DNA from: Moraxella osloensis
GTDB lineage: Bacteria; Pseudomonadota; Gammaproteobacteria; Pseudomonadales; Moraxellaceae
Length of the DNA: 64,000 bases
NCBI RefSeq assembly: GCF_009867135.1
Contig: NZ_CP047226.1
Span: 558,001 to 622,000, forward strand
Direction: 5' to 3'
Below, in pieces: positions 33,928 to 43,000 of this stretch. The notes beneath the pieces are model-generated. The model had not been told where the DNA came from. It ran no database searches and worked only from the letters and a program-made list of their open reading frames with translations. Within the stretch, counting starts at the first letter, position 1, and every line of letters starts with the position of its first letter. A program made the translations under genes and the position numbers.

Positions 33928-36066
33928 TTATACCGGTGGTAATTGTGAACGGTAAGCTTCTGCAAAGTTATGACCGGTTAAGGCTTCAGTCGCTTTGACC
34001 GTAACATAGCTTCCAGGGGCATCGCCATAAGTTGGGATTTCTTTACCTTGGCTATTTTGACCGACAACACGAGCATTGATTTCGTTGCCCTCAAATGGTT
34101 TGATCCAGTCATGCCATCTTGTCCACCAGGTGTCTTTAACATAGGTGGCGTCTTTGTACCATTGGTCAGCGTCCGCAGTGTAGTTATCATTGGTGTAGTA
34201 ACCATATTTACTACCTGGGGGGTTCATGATACCCGCAATATGACCTGATTCCCCCAACACAAATACTTTTTCACCGCCAAATACTTGCGTACCTGGGTAA
34301 CAGCTTTTCCATTTTGCGATATGGTCTTGCAAAGTTGCGACCATAAACACGGGGATTTTAACTTTTGATAAGTTAATTTTCACGCCGTCAATTTCAACCC
34401 CACCCGGTTTACGCAGCAAGTTGTTGATATAAAACTCACGCAGTAGAAAATGGTGCAGCGCAGCGGTCACGTTGGTACAGTCTGAATTCCAGTATAACAA
34501 GTCAAAAGGTACAGGGCGTTCGCCTTTTAGGTAGTTTTGTACGTAGTAGTTCCAGTATAGGCTGTTCTCCCGCAGTAGGCTAAATGACACGCCCATCATG
34601 CGACCATCAAACACGCCTTTGTCAGCGTTTTGCTTGTCAATCGCCGCAACGATTTTGTCATCGATAAAGACGCCGATATCACCTGGATCTGAGAAGTCAA
34701 TAATAGTCGCCCAAAGTGTCGCACTGGCAATGCGGCTTTCTTGCTTGGTCGCGGCAAGATAGCCTAACGTCAATGCGGTCAACATACCCCCAATGCAATA
34801 ACCTGTAATATTGATGGTTTTTTCACCCGTGATGGCTTCAATTTGATCCATCGCCGCAAGCACACCGTCTTTCATGTAAGTGCTCATGCCAACATTTTTG
34901 TACTCAGGCGTTGGGTTCGCCCAAGAGATGACATAAACCGTATGACCTTCATTGACAGCCCAATGCACAAACGAGTTGTTCTCACGTAAGTCCATGATGT
35001 AGAATTTGTTGATCCAAGGTGGCACCATCAGCAACGGACGTTGTTTTACTTTTTCGGTTGAAGGGTCATACTGGATGAGCTGCATCATGTGGTTTTCAAA
35101 TACCACTTTTCCTTTTGAGGTGGCGATATTGTCACCCACCCGAAACGCACTCTGGTCAGTCATACGGATATTGAGTGTATCAGCGCTATTACCCATGTCC
35201 TCAGCCAACTGCTTCATCCCTTGAACCAGATTTTGACCCCGACTTTCGATGGTCAAACGGAGTACTTCTGGGTTGGTCATTAAGAAGTTGGTTGGGGCCA
35301 CTGCATTGACCCATTGGCGGGTAAAAAAAGCCAAGCGTTGACGGGTTTTTTCATCAATACCTTCAACGCCATCAATCGCATCCATCATCGCTTGGGTGGT
35401 TAATAAATAATACTGTTTTAGGAAGTTAAAAATAGGGTTGTCTTCCCATTCTTCATCACTAAACCGTTTGTCGCCTTTTTCAGGGCTCGCCACTGGGTCG
35501 ATTTTTTTACCGGCAAATTGTTGTAGCGTGTTTTGCCACAAGTGCATTTGGTCTTTAAACAACTGCAATTGGTCTTCAACCATCGTGCCTGGGTGATTGG
35601 TCACCATTTGACCCATTTTACGCCAGCCATCCATTAAGTCCATCATAATGGAGGTATTGGTGTACTGCGGCGCTTGGTTGGCACGCATCGATTGCTGTGC
35701 AATTTGTTGGCTCAGTTTGGTCATATTGCCAAAAAATTCGCTATAGAATTCACCAACCGCAGGATTGTAAGGCGGAATACTAGAGGCCATGTGAGCAAAT
35801 GGATTGGTTTTACTCAAAAAATCCAGCGGATTTTGCGGCAGATTAAAGGCATTGGTTCCAAAGTTATTAAAAGGATTGCTACCAAAACCAAATGCATTAT
35901 TGCCAAAGGGAAAATTGGCAAATGGCGTGTAGCCAAAAGCATTGGTATTGGTATTCTCTGCGCCTTGGTTGTTGGAAGTATTGCTATTTGAAGCGCTATT
36001 TGAAGCATTGTCGCTTGAGGAATGGGCGTTCGCTCCTTGATATTGGGTGTCTTTATTGTCTGCCAT
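33928..36066 (-). CDS. phaC: Class I poly(3-hydroxyalkanoate) synthase
   Basis: 712 residues. The N-terminal ~100 residues are rich in Asn, Phe and Gly (FGNN, FGSNPFNNFG), unlike most PhaC. The PhaC N-domain follows (WQNTLQQFAGK, ESRGQNLVQG), then the alpha/beta hydrolase domain with the lipase-like box GYCIGG (Cys424), DLRENNSFVHWA and a C-terminal GESGHIAGIMNPPGS holding the catalytic His. It polymerises (R)-3-hydroxyacyl-CoA on the granule surface. A MITE lies just upstream, and a phasin gene follows on the same strand at higher coordinates. phaA and phaB are not in the window. Confidence 0.94.
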   Translation of the reverse strand: MADNKDTQYQGANAHSSSDNASNSASNSNTSNNQGAENTNTNAFGYTPFANFPFGNNAFGFGSNPFNNFGTNAFNLPQNPLDFLSKTNPFAHMASSIPPYNPAVGEFYSEFFGNMTKLSQQIAQQSMRANQAPQYTNTSIMMDLMDGWRKMGQMVTNHPGTMVEDQLQLFKDQMHLWQNTLQQFAGKKIDPVASPEKGDKRFSDEEWEDNPIFNFLKQYYLLTTQAMMDAIDGVEGIDEKTRQRLAFFTRQWVNAVAPTNFLMTNPEVLRLTIESRGQNLVQGMKQLAEDMGNSADTLNIRMTDQSAFRVGDNIATSKGKVVFENHMMQLIQYDPSTEKVKQRPLLMVPPWINKFYIMDLRENNSFVHWAVNEGHTVYVISWANPTPEYKNVGMSTYMKDGVLAAMDQIEAITGEKTINITGYCIGGMLTALTLGYLAATKQESRIASATLWATIIDFSDPGDIGVFIDDKIVAAIDKQNADKGVFDGRMMGVSFSLLRENSLYWNYYVQNYLKGERPVPFDLLYWNSDCTNVTAALHHFLLREFYINNLLRKPGGVEIDGVKINLSKVKIPVFMVATLQDHIAKWKSCYPGTQVFGGEKVFVLGESGHIAGIMNPPGSKYGYYTNDNYTADADQWYKDATYVKDTWWTRWHDWIKPFEGNEINARVVGQNSQGKEIPTYGDAPGSYVTVKATEALTGHNFAEAYRSQLPPV

Positions 36067-36123
36067 GATAAGTCCCGTTATTATGATGTGCTTGATAAGA
36101 ATTCGTTGTGAATACGCACGCTT

Positions 36124-36241
36124 ATACCAAACCCAAAAAATATAATAAGGTGCGTTTTACGCACCATTTTTGGCGAGATATAGCCAGCGGTGCATCGTAT
36201 GCGTCCTACACAAGCAAGACTTTAACTATTGGGTTTGGTAT
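36124..36241. mobile_element. 118-bp MITE-like element between phaC and the phasin gene
   Basis: Perfect 13-bp inverted ends (ataccaaacccaa at 36124-36136; complement at 36229-36241) flank a ~92-bp core that contains the hairpin GGTGCG / CGCACC (36149-36165). TTA occurs at both junctions (36122-36124 and 36241-36243) and fits a 3-bp target duplication if the ends start at TACC. It has no coding capacity. Confidence 0.75.
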
Positions 36242-36253
36242 TACTTAAAAATA

Positions 36254-36290
36254 TGGTGGATTAGGCATCTGTCTAATCCACCACTTTTAT
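36254..36290. terminator. Terminator after the phasin gene
   Basis: An 11-bp stem TGGTGGATTAG / CTAATCCACCA with an 8-nt loop, followed by acttttat on plus and atattttta on minus. Confidence 0.75.
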
Positions 36291-36384
36291 AGATTCATAA
36301 GCCGCCATTCATCTATCAGGTAACACATAAATAGCTGTTTATAAATGATACAGTCTTAAGAATGACTACGATGCATCAAACTAA

Positions 36385-36981
36385 TTATTTTGCTGCAGGG
36401 GTTGTTTTTGCTGCAGGTTTTACCGCTTCGCTATTTTGTGTTTGTGCTACATCATTAGCGGTGCGGGTTGCCGCAGCAGTCACGTTAGTCGCAGCTTTGT
36501 TCATGTTTTGGGTGGTTTGTTTAACCGCTTCTGACATTTGGTTTGCCGCTTTGTGCATGTTTTCGTTCACTTTGCGGTTAAAGTCTTCTGCCGTTTTTGA
36601 TGCGTTGCTAGCAGCGCTTTGCATGGCATCTTGCATGCTTGATGCATTTTGGCTATAAACTTCGTTCATCGCTGACATGACTTCATTACGGATTTCGTTG
36701 CCAAGCTCAGTCAAACGCTGTGCATCTGACAACATCTTTTGACCCAACTGGTTAAGCAGCTCAGTTTGTTTTTGGTTGAAGCTTGAAGCCGCTTCTGGAG
36801 AGTCAACAGAAGAAACATTGCGAAGTTGCTCAAGACCCATCTCTGAGTAATGACGCATTGTTTCTAAAGAAAAGTCAGTCATTTTTTCCGCATTTCGTAA
36901 CATCGCTTGGTTGAAGCGCGACCATGGTGCGTACATTTGACGTGAACCATCTTTCATTTTATCCATAAAATCGTTGTTCAT
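36385..36981 (-). CDS. Phasin family granule-associated protein
   Basis: 198 residues from the ATG at 36981 (AGGTCAATT ahead); the frame extends to 37047 but without a ribosome site. The protein is mostly amphipathic helix (MYAPWSRFNQAMLRNAEKMTDFSLETMRHYSEMGLEQLRNVSSVDSPEA), matching the phasin_2 pattern, with a C-terminal Ala/Lys/Pro tail (KPAAKTTPAAK). Phasins coat PHA granules and control their size. It lies beside phaC on the same strand, but a terminator and MITE separate them. Confidence 0.88.
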   Translation of the reverse strand: MNNDFMDKMKDGSRQMYAPWSRFNQAMLRNAEKMTDFSLETMRHYSEMGLEQLRNVSSVDSPEAASSFNQKQTELLNQLGQKMLSDAQRLTELGNEIRNEVMSAMNEVYSQNASSMQDAMQSAASNASKTAEDFNRKVNENMHKAANQMSEAVKQTTQNMNKAATNVTAAATRTANDVAQTQNSEAVKPAAKTTPAAK

Positions 36982-37292
36982 AATTGACCTCATTAGGCTA
37001 CCAGAAAAAACAAGAAGGGTATTTGAAAATACCAAGTTGCGATACATTTTCTAATCAAAAATATGACTAAAATGAATGTGATAAGATTTAAGCATAGTCT
37101 ATTTGCTTGATATTACAATATCATGAAAAATGGCTAAATTAAACCTTGCAAGGAGCTTAAAAGTAAAAAACAATCGCTATTTATGTTAATATTTGTAATA
37201 GTATAATCAACTAGACAGTAAGAGTGGATAACCGATAAAAATCGGTTATATTTTACCCTTCATCCCAAAAATAGTTGACAGGTTTGTCACTT
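36982..37292. other. Intergenic region between phasin and ackA
   Basis: AT-rich; it holds the phasin promoter and a 9-bp hairpin ATAACCGAT / ATCGGTTAT at 37228-37249 downstream of ackA. No gene is seen. Confidence 0.4.
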
Positions 37293-38507
37293 TTACTTAT
37301 CGGTTTCTATCGTGATTGCATGCTCAAGTGATAAAGCTAATTCAAGCTGTTCATCGGTTAATATGACATAAATTTGTTTGCCATCGTCTGAGTTGATTCG
37401 TAAAATCGGCACATCAATACGGCCATCGATATTTTTATCGGCCTCCAAACTAAAACCTAAAAAATCGAGTTGTTCGACAATCATCTGACGGATAATCGCT
37501 GACTGTTCACCTATCCCTGCGGTAAAGATAAGCGCATCACAGCCTTTCATACTAACCATCAGGCTTGCGATTTCTTTGGCGGCATGCGTAGCAAAATACG
37601 CCAGTGCAAATTTGGCGCGTGGGTCATCGCTAGCGAGCAAATCACGCACGTCATTGCTAATTTCAGATAAACCGAGCAAGCCGGACTCTTTATATAGGCA
37701 TTGGTTCATTTGCTCGAGCGTCCAACCTTGCTCGACCATATATAAAATCACCCCAGAATCCAAATGACCCGGACGGGTACCCATTGGTACGCCATCTAAT
37801 CCACTAAAGCCAAAGGTACTATCTTTTGACTTGCCATTGTCGACCGCGGTGATACTACAGCCACTACCCAAATGCGCGATGATTAAGCGTTTTTTGGCAA
37901 TATTTGGGAGATAGGTTTCAAGTTTGCGCATAATCGCCTGATACGATAAACCATGAAAGCCATAACAGCGCACGCCCTGATCGCGCAGCGATTTTGGCAG
38001 CGCATAGCTAGACCAAATCTCTGGGCGATGGTAGTGGAAAGCGGTATCAAAGGCAGCGATGTGCACCAGTTTTTTATCCATGGCTTGCAGCGCGTTGACC
38101 ACAGATAGGGCGGGGGGCTGATGTAGCGGACAAATCGGTGACAACTCCACCAAATGTGCCATCACTGTCTCGTTAATCACCACAGGAACATGATAGCGTT
38201 TGCCACCATGAACCACGCGGTGGATACAGACAATCTTACGCGCGGGAAAGGCCTGTTTGACACGAGTAAACAGGCTTACCGCGGTGTCTGTCAGGCTCTC
38301 TTGGGGCTCCCAGTCAGACAAAGATTGTGGCATGGCGTGCCAGACTTTGTTTTTGGTTTTTAGATTGATATTGACATCAAACAAGGGTGACCACGCAAGC
38401 GGGGATGAGTCGACTGCCTTAGCCGTGTCATACGCCGCCATTTTGATAGTCGCTGAACCTACGTTAAAGGTCACCACAATCGGGTGAGTCGAGTCAGTAT
38501 GCCTCAT
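37293..38507 (-). CDS. ackA: Acetate kinase
   Basis: 404 residues. The N-terminal nucleotide motif VVTFNVGSATIK, HRVVHGGKRYH, FDTAFH, RCYGFHGLSYQ, HLGSGCSITAV, DGVPMGTRPGHLDSG and FTAGIGEQS are standard ASKHA acetokinase motifs. It makes ATP and acetate from acetyl phosphate (or the reverse). The ATG at 38507 follows AAGGATTCTGTC; an in-frame ATG five codons earlier and a frame to 38633 exist but lack spacing. It lies 55 bp after pta, and together they form the Pta-AckA pathway. Confidence 0.93.
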   Translation of the reverse strand: MRHTDSTHPIVVTFNVGSATIKMAAYDTAKAVDSSPLAWSPLFDVNINLKTKNKVWHAMPQSLSDWEPQESLTDTAVSLFTRVKQAFPARKIVCIHRVVHGGKRYHVPVVINETVMAHLVELSPICPLHQPPALSVVNALQAMDKKLVHIAAFDTAFHYHRPEIWSSYALPKSLRDQGVRCYGFHGLSYQAIMRKLETYLPNIAKKRLIIAHLGSGCSITAVDNGKSKDSTFGFSGLDGVPMGTRPGHLDSGVILYMVEQGWTLEQMNQCLYKESGLLGLSEISNDVRDLLASDDPRAKFALAYFATHAAKEIASLMVSMKGCDALIFTAGIGEQSAIIRQMIVEQLDFLGFSLEADKNIDGRIDVPILRINSDDGKQIYVILTDEQLELALSLEHAITIETDK

Positions 38508-38527
38508 GACAGAATCCTTCATGCTAG

Positions 38528-38567
38528 TAATCTCAATTAATCTCAAGTAACCTGAATTAACATCAAG
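38528..38567. repeat. Four 10-bp tandem repeats between pta and ackA
   Basis: Units taatctcaat, taatctcaag, taacctgaat and taacatcaag follow one another. The array spans the pta stop and the spacer before ackA. Confidence 0.8.
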
Positions 38568-39477
38568 CTTGTTTACGCTTTTGCGCAACGTAGGCGCCAA
38601 GGGCAATAGAATACAGGCGGTCGAGTTCGTCATCCGAACGGCTGGTCAACACAATCGGCACTTTTGAACCCATGACAATACCCGCGGCTTTGGCTTCGCC
38701 CAAATAAATTAACTGTTTACCTAGCATATTGCCCGCTTCTAAGTCAGGTACCAGTAAAATATCGACGTCGCCTGTGACAGGTGAGTGGATATGTTTGATA
38801 TCCGCAGACTGTTGGCTAATCGCATTGTCAAATGCTAGTGGCCCATCAAGCAAGGCGCCGGTGATTTGACCCCGGTCTGCCATTTTGCATAACGCCGCGG
38901 CATCAATGGTCGATTGCATTTGCGGTTTGACTTCTTCAACCGCTGCCAAGATGGCTACTTTAGGCTGCTCAATGTCCAGCGCGTGCGCGAAATCAATCGC
39001 ATTTTGCAAAATGTCTTTTTTGGTCAGCAAATCTGGCGCCACGTTGAGTGCACAATCGGTCAAGGTCAAAAGCTTGTGATACGTGGGACTTTCCATTAAC
39101 CACACGTGGCTCATACGGCGCTCGGTGCGTAGGTTTTGGGTTTTATCAATCAGAACACCCATTAACTCATCGGTATGCACTGAACCTTTGATGATAAAGT
39201 CGGCTTGCTGTTCACGAACCATTTTTGCGGCGATTTCAACCGCGTCGTGGCTATGCTCAGCATCCACTAACATAAAGTCTGAAATATCTAAATTGGCGTC
39301 AGTAGCGGCTTTTTCGATTTTGTGTTTTGGACCGACCAAAATCGGGGTGATGATGTGGTGCTGATGGGCTTGGATACAAGATTGCAAAATGATATCGGTA
39401 GTAGGGTGCACCACCACGGCAGGGACAGGGGAAACAAAGCGCCCTTGCGCTAAAAGCTGCGAAAGTTTGGTTAACAT
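38563..39477 (-). CDS. pta: Phosphate acetyl/butyryltransferase
   Basis: 304 residues forming a single PTA_PTB domain (VVVHPTTDIILQSCIQAH, FIIKGSVHTDELMGVLID, LTDCALNVAPDL, ALLDGPLAFDNAIS, IDILLVPDLEAGNMLGKQL). It lacks the N-terminal CobB/DRTGG region of long Pta proteins, so the substrate could be acetyl-CoA, butyryl-CoA or 3-hydroxybutyryl-CoA. It pairs with ackA downstream; closeness to phaC suggests a link to PHA or overflow metabolism. An IS605-type remnant ends only 23 bp upstream of its ATG. Confidence 0.88.
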   Translation of the reverse strand: MLTKLSQLLAQGRFVSPVPAVVVHPTTDIILQSCIQAHQHHIITPILVGPKHKIEKAATDANLDISDFMLVDAEHSHDAVEIAAKMVREQQADFIIKGSVHTDELMGVLIDKTQNLRTERRMSHVWLMESPTYHKLLTLTDCALNVAPDLLTKKDILQNAIDFAHALDIEQPKVAILAAVEEVKPQMQSTIDAAALCKMADRGQITGALLDGPLAFDNAISQQSADIKHIHSPVTGDVDILLVPDLEAGNMLGKQLIYLGEAKAAGIVMGSKVPIVLTSRSDDELDRLYSIALGAYVAQKRKQA

Positions 39478-39499
39478 CGTGTTGCCCTTATGAGTTGAC

Positions 39500-39841
39500 T
39501 TGACTTCCTCCCCTCCCTAAAGCGAGGGGATTCCTTCTGCAAGACGGTGAAGCCCCACCGCAAACCTTAAATAGTGGCAACCGCCCGTACGACACACCGT
39601 ACATTTAAGGTTCTTATTTTAAACTAATCCTACCATTAGGATTGTCAATAGACACGGATTAGCTTAAGTGTGTGTTTGGAGTGCCTTACCAGTTAAGTTA
39701 CTGCGTACTCGCAATTTAGTCTTAACTTAACTGTTGAGTGCAAGACATTAAATATAGTGATATGAGTATAGCAAATCTTATAGAGTTAAGCAATTGCCTT
39801 ATATCCACCACCTGAAGTCGGTGGTTTTACGGCAAGGTCAG
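39500..39841 (-). mobile_element. TnpB-less derivative of the IS605-type element
   Basis: The left end (39785-39841, ttgccgtaaaaccaccga on the minus strand) and right end (39500-39580, ending ggaggaagtcaa) match the two TnpB-bearing copies in this window. The ~200-bp centre is unrelated to tnpB and carries an inverted repeat AACCTTAAAT / ATTTAAGGTT. TTTAT precedes the left end (complement of 39842-39846). Non-autonomous; mobilisation would need proteins in trans. Confidence 0.8.
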
Positions 39842-40081
39842 ATAAACAGTAGTATGAACCCATGACATGACAGCAAGATGAATCGGTTGTTATGATGGTT
39901 TTGCCGCGCCGCTTAGCTTATAGTGAATCTGACATTATAATAACCGTTGTTCGCCCTGAGCCTATCTCTTCAGGTATCATTTTTTATAGGTTCAATAAGC
40001 TTACCACGAACGTCCTTGTTAACTATAATTTAGTTTTCACTATATTAGCTTCTAATTTAGCTTAACCAAACCTAGACTGCG
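39842..40081. other. Intergenic region between sbcC and the IS605-type remnant
   Basis: About 240 bp with no gene. The original pta promoter probably lay here before the insertion. Confidence 0.35.
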
Positions 40082-43000
40082 TCAACTAATCTTGGTAATA
40101 CCGGCACCGATAATTTTACTGATGCCCCCTGTTTGCGGCACTACTTGGATTTGACTACTGATTCTATCTTTAAGCGCCTGAATATGGGAAATCACGCCAA
40201 TTAGCTTGCCCGATTGCTGTAGGTTGGTTAGGGTGTCGAGCGCTACATCGAGTGCTTCTTCATCGAGCGTACCAAAGCCTTCATCCAAAAACAGCGAATC
40301 CACTTGCATGCGGTGACTGGCCATATTTGACAGTCCCAATGCAAGCGACAAGCTGATAATAAAACTCTCACCGCCTGATAGATTTTTACTAGTGCGGATT
40401 TGCCCGCCTTGGTAATTGTCCATCACATTGAGCATCAAGGGCTGCTCGCTATCAGCTATCAGCAAATAACGGTCGCTCATTTTTTTGAGCTGCTCATTGG
40501 CACGGGCAACCATGATATTAAAGGTCAAGCCTTGGGCAAAGTTACGGAATTTTTTGCCATCGCTTGAACCAATCAACTGATGTAATACCTTCCATTCTTC
40601 AGTATGGTTGCGCTGTTGGTTGATGGCATCTAATAGTTGCTGCTGATTTTGTTTAAGGGCTTCATTGGCTGCTAGCTGCTGCTCAACGGCGCCCAATTGT
40701 TTTTGCTGCTCGCTAAATTGCTGTTGTAATTGCCCAAGCGCATCAAGCAATTGCTCAAGTGACAACGCAGTTTGGGGATGATTGAGTAACTGCTGCTGTA
40801 TGCGTTTGGCTTCAGTTAGTAGGTTCTCATTGCGCTGTTGGCTATCATGGAGTTGATTGGCAAGCTGTTGTAAGCGTTCCCGCTCGGTATCCACCAACAC
40901 CGCAGCGCGATAATCGGCGTCATCTACAAAACCCAATGTCGCAAAACGCTGCTGAATATCGGCTTGTAGCGTTTGCTGGGCAATTTTTAGTTGGGTGGTA
41001 CTAGTGGTCAAAGATGCGATTTGTTGTTGCAAAATCTGCAGCTGACTTAGCTGCTCATGAAAGGCGGTTTGGCTGGCTTGATAATCCTGCAAAGCCTGAT
41101 TTTTTGCTTGGCTTAACGCATGAGAGACGATGTCTACCGCTTGTTCGTCAAACAAGGCGTATCGCTGCGCCTGTAGCTCGCTAATCTCTTGCGCCAATGC
41201 TTGCTGTCGCTGACAGACTTGGTGTTGATTTTGGGTTAAATGGTGCTGATCTGCCACCAATCGGGTGAGCGCTTGATCAATCCCTGTGATGGTGTCATTG
41301 ATATGGCTAAGCTTAGTTTCTAATCCTTGATAGCGCTGTAAAAGTTGCGCAAGGGTATCGATATGCTGATTTAATTGCGCATTCACATCCTGTGTGGTAT
41401 CAAAGCTAAAAGTGCGCTCGTGCGTTGCAAACGGCATCAGCAACTTGTCGATGCGCTGCATTACTTGATGTTGTTTATCGGCGATAACCAATTGCTGGGC
41501 ATCAATATCGCGGATTCTGTCTTGGCGATGTTGCTGCTGATTTTGTAGCACGGTTTGTTGCTGCAAAACCTCATGGTATTGCTCGCTCAGTTTTGCTAAT
41601 CGCTGCTGGGTTTGCTGCTGCTCGGATTGTACGGCTTCGATTTGCATCAGTGAATCTTGCAGTGCTGCCAAAGACTGCTGATTGTTGGTTTGTTGAGTCT
41701 GGATTATCGTCGCCAATGTTTGAAGGGCTTGGTCGTCTATATCATTATCAGCGTTAGGGGTTATAACGGACGCTAATGCTTCAATTGCCTGTTGTACAGG
41801 CTGAGCATGTATAAGGTGTTGGCTGGCAAGCTGTAATTGATTTAATAAACGTTGATTGTGTGCCTGTAAGTGCTGCAAATGCTCACTGCGCTGTTGCTGG
41901 CTATTAGTGAGTGCATGCTCTTCAAGTAATAACTGCTGTAATTGGCGATTGATGGCATCAAGCCGTTGTTTGGCAATCGCTAATTGTTGCTCGGTATCAT
42001 CGGGCGTGTAGGGCTGATGGGTGGCGAAAGGATGCGCGGTTGAACCACACAGCGGGCAAGGTTCGCCGTGGCGTAATTTATCGCGCTCATCGGTCAAATC
42101 TTGAATTTTTGCCAATAAAATCAAGTTGCGGTTTAACAATTCGGCAGTCTGCTCGGCGGCTTGTTGTTGCTGCTCCATAGTTAATCGTTGGCTAGCAATC
42201 TGAGCCAATTGAGTTTGACCATCGGCTAACTGCTGCACAAATTGTTGATAGTGTTGTAGGTTGGTTCGCCAAGTCTGCACATCGCTTTGTATGGCTATAA
42301 GCTGCTGCTCGGTTTGCCAATAAGTTTCAACCTGCTGCCGCAATGCTGCCGCTGATTGCCCTTGTGTCAGATGATATAATTGACTGGTTTGGCTCTCTAA
42401 TTTTTGTCGATGCTCAGAAATTTGTGATTGCAACTGCGTGAGCTGAGATTGCAGAGCGCTGGCTTGCTGCTCATTGTGCTGAAAATCACCTTGTAACGGC
42501 TGCTGTTCGGTGACTACAGCCTGCGCTTGTTCACTGAGTGCTTGGCTAGTTTCTTGTAGCTGGTTGAGGGAGGCCAATGTTTGAGGCAAGGTTGTTGCTT
42601 GAGGGATTTGCTGCTGCGCTTGGATGAACTGTTCACGCTGTGTTTGCTGGCTAACAAGCTGCTGCTGCTGCGTATCAATGCTTTGAGCATTATGCGCCAA
42701 TTGCTCACTAAGCTGTGACAACTGCTGCGCAATGTCTTGGGCGTACTGATTTTTTTGCCCAAGGGTAGTGTCAAGCTTGCGCACTTGGTTTAATAACGGT
42801 TGGGCTTGTTGCCAGTCGTTTTCGGTTTGCTGGGCTTGTGCTTGACGTTCCGCTTGGTTTCTTTGAGCAAGTTGGTAATTGCGTTCTGCGGTGGGTAGCT
42901 GGTGTTGATAACTGGCAAGATCACTCAGCTGTGCAGTCAATAAATCGCGCTGATAATCAAGTTTTTTAATATCACCCGACACTTCAAGGGCTTTTAGTGC

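Noticed and set aside
39500-39841. Possible CRISPR-like or riboswitch structure upstream of pta
   Set aside because: The ends match IS605-type elements elsewhere in the window; there are no regularly spaced repeats and no riboswitch consensus.
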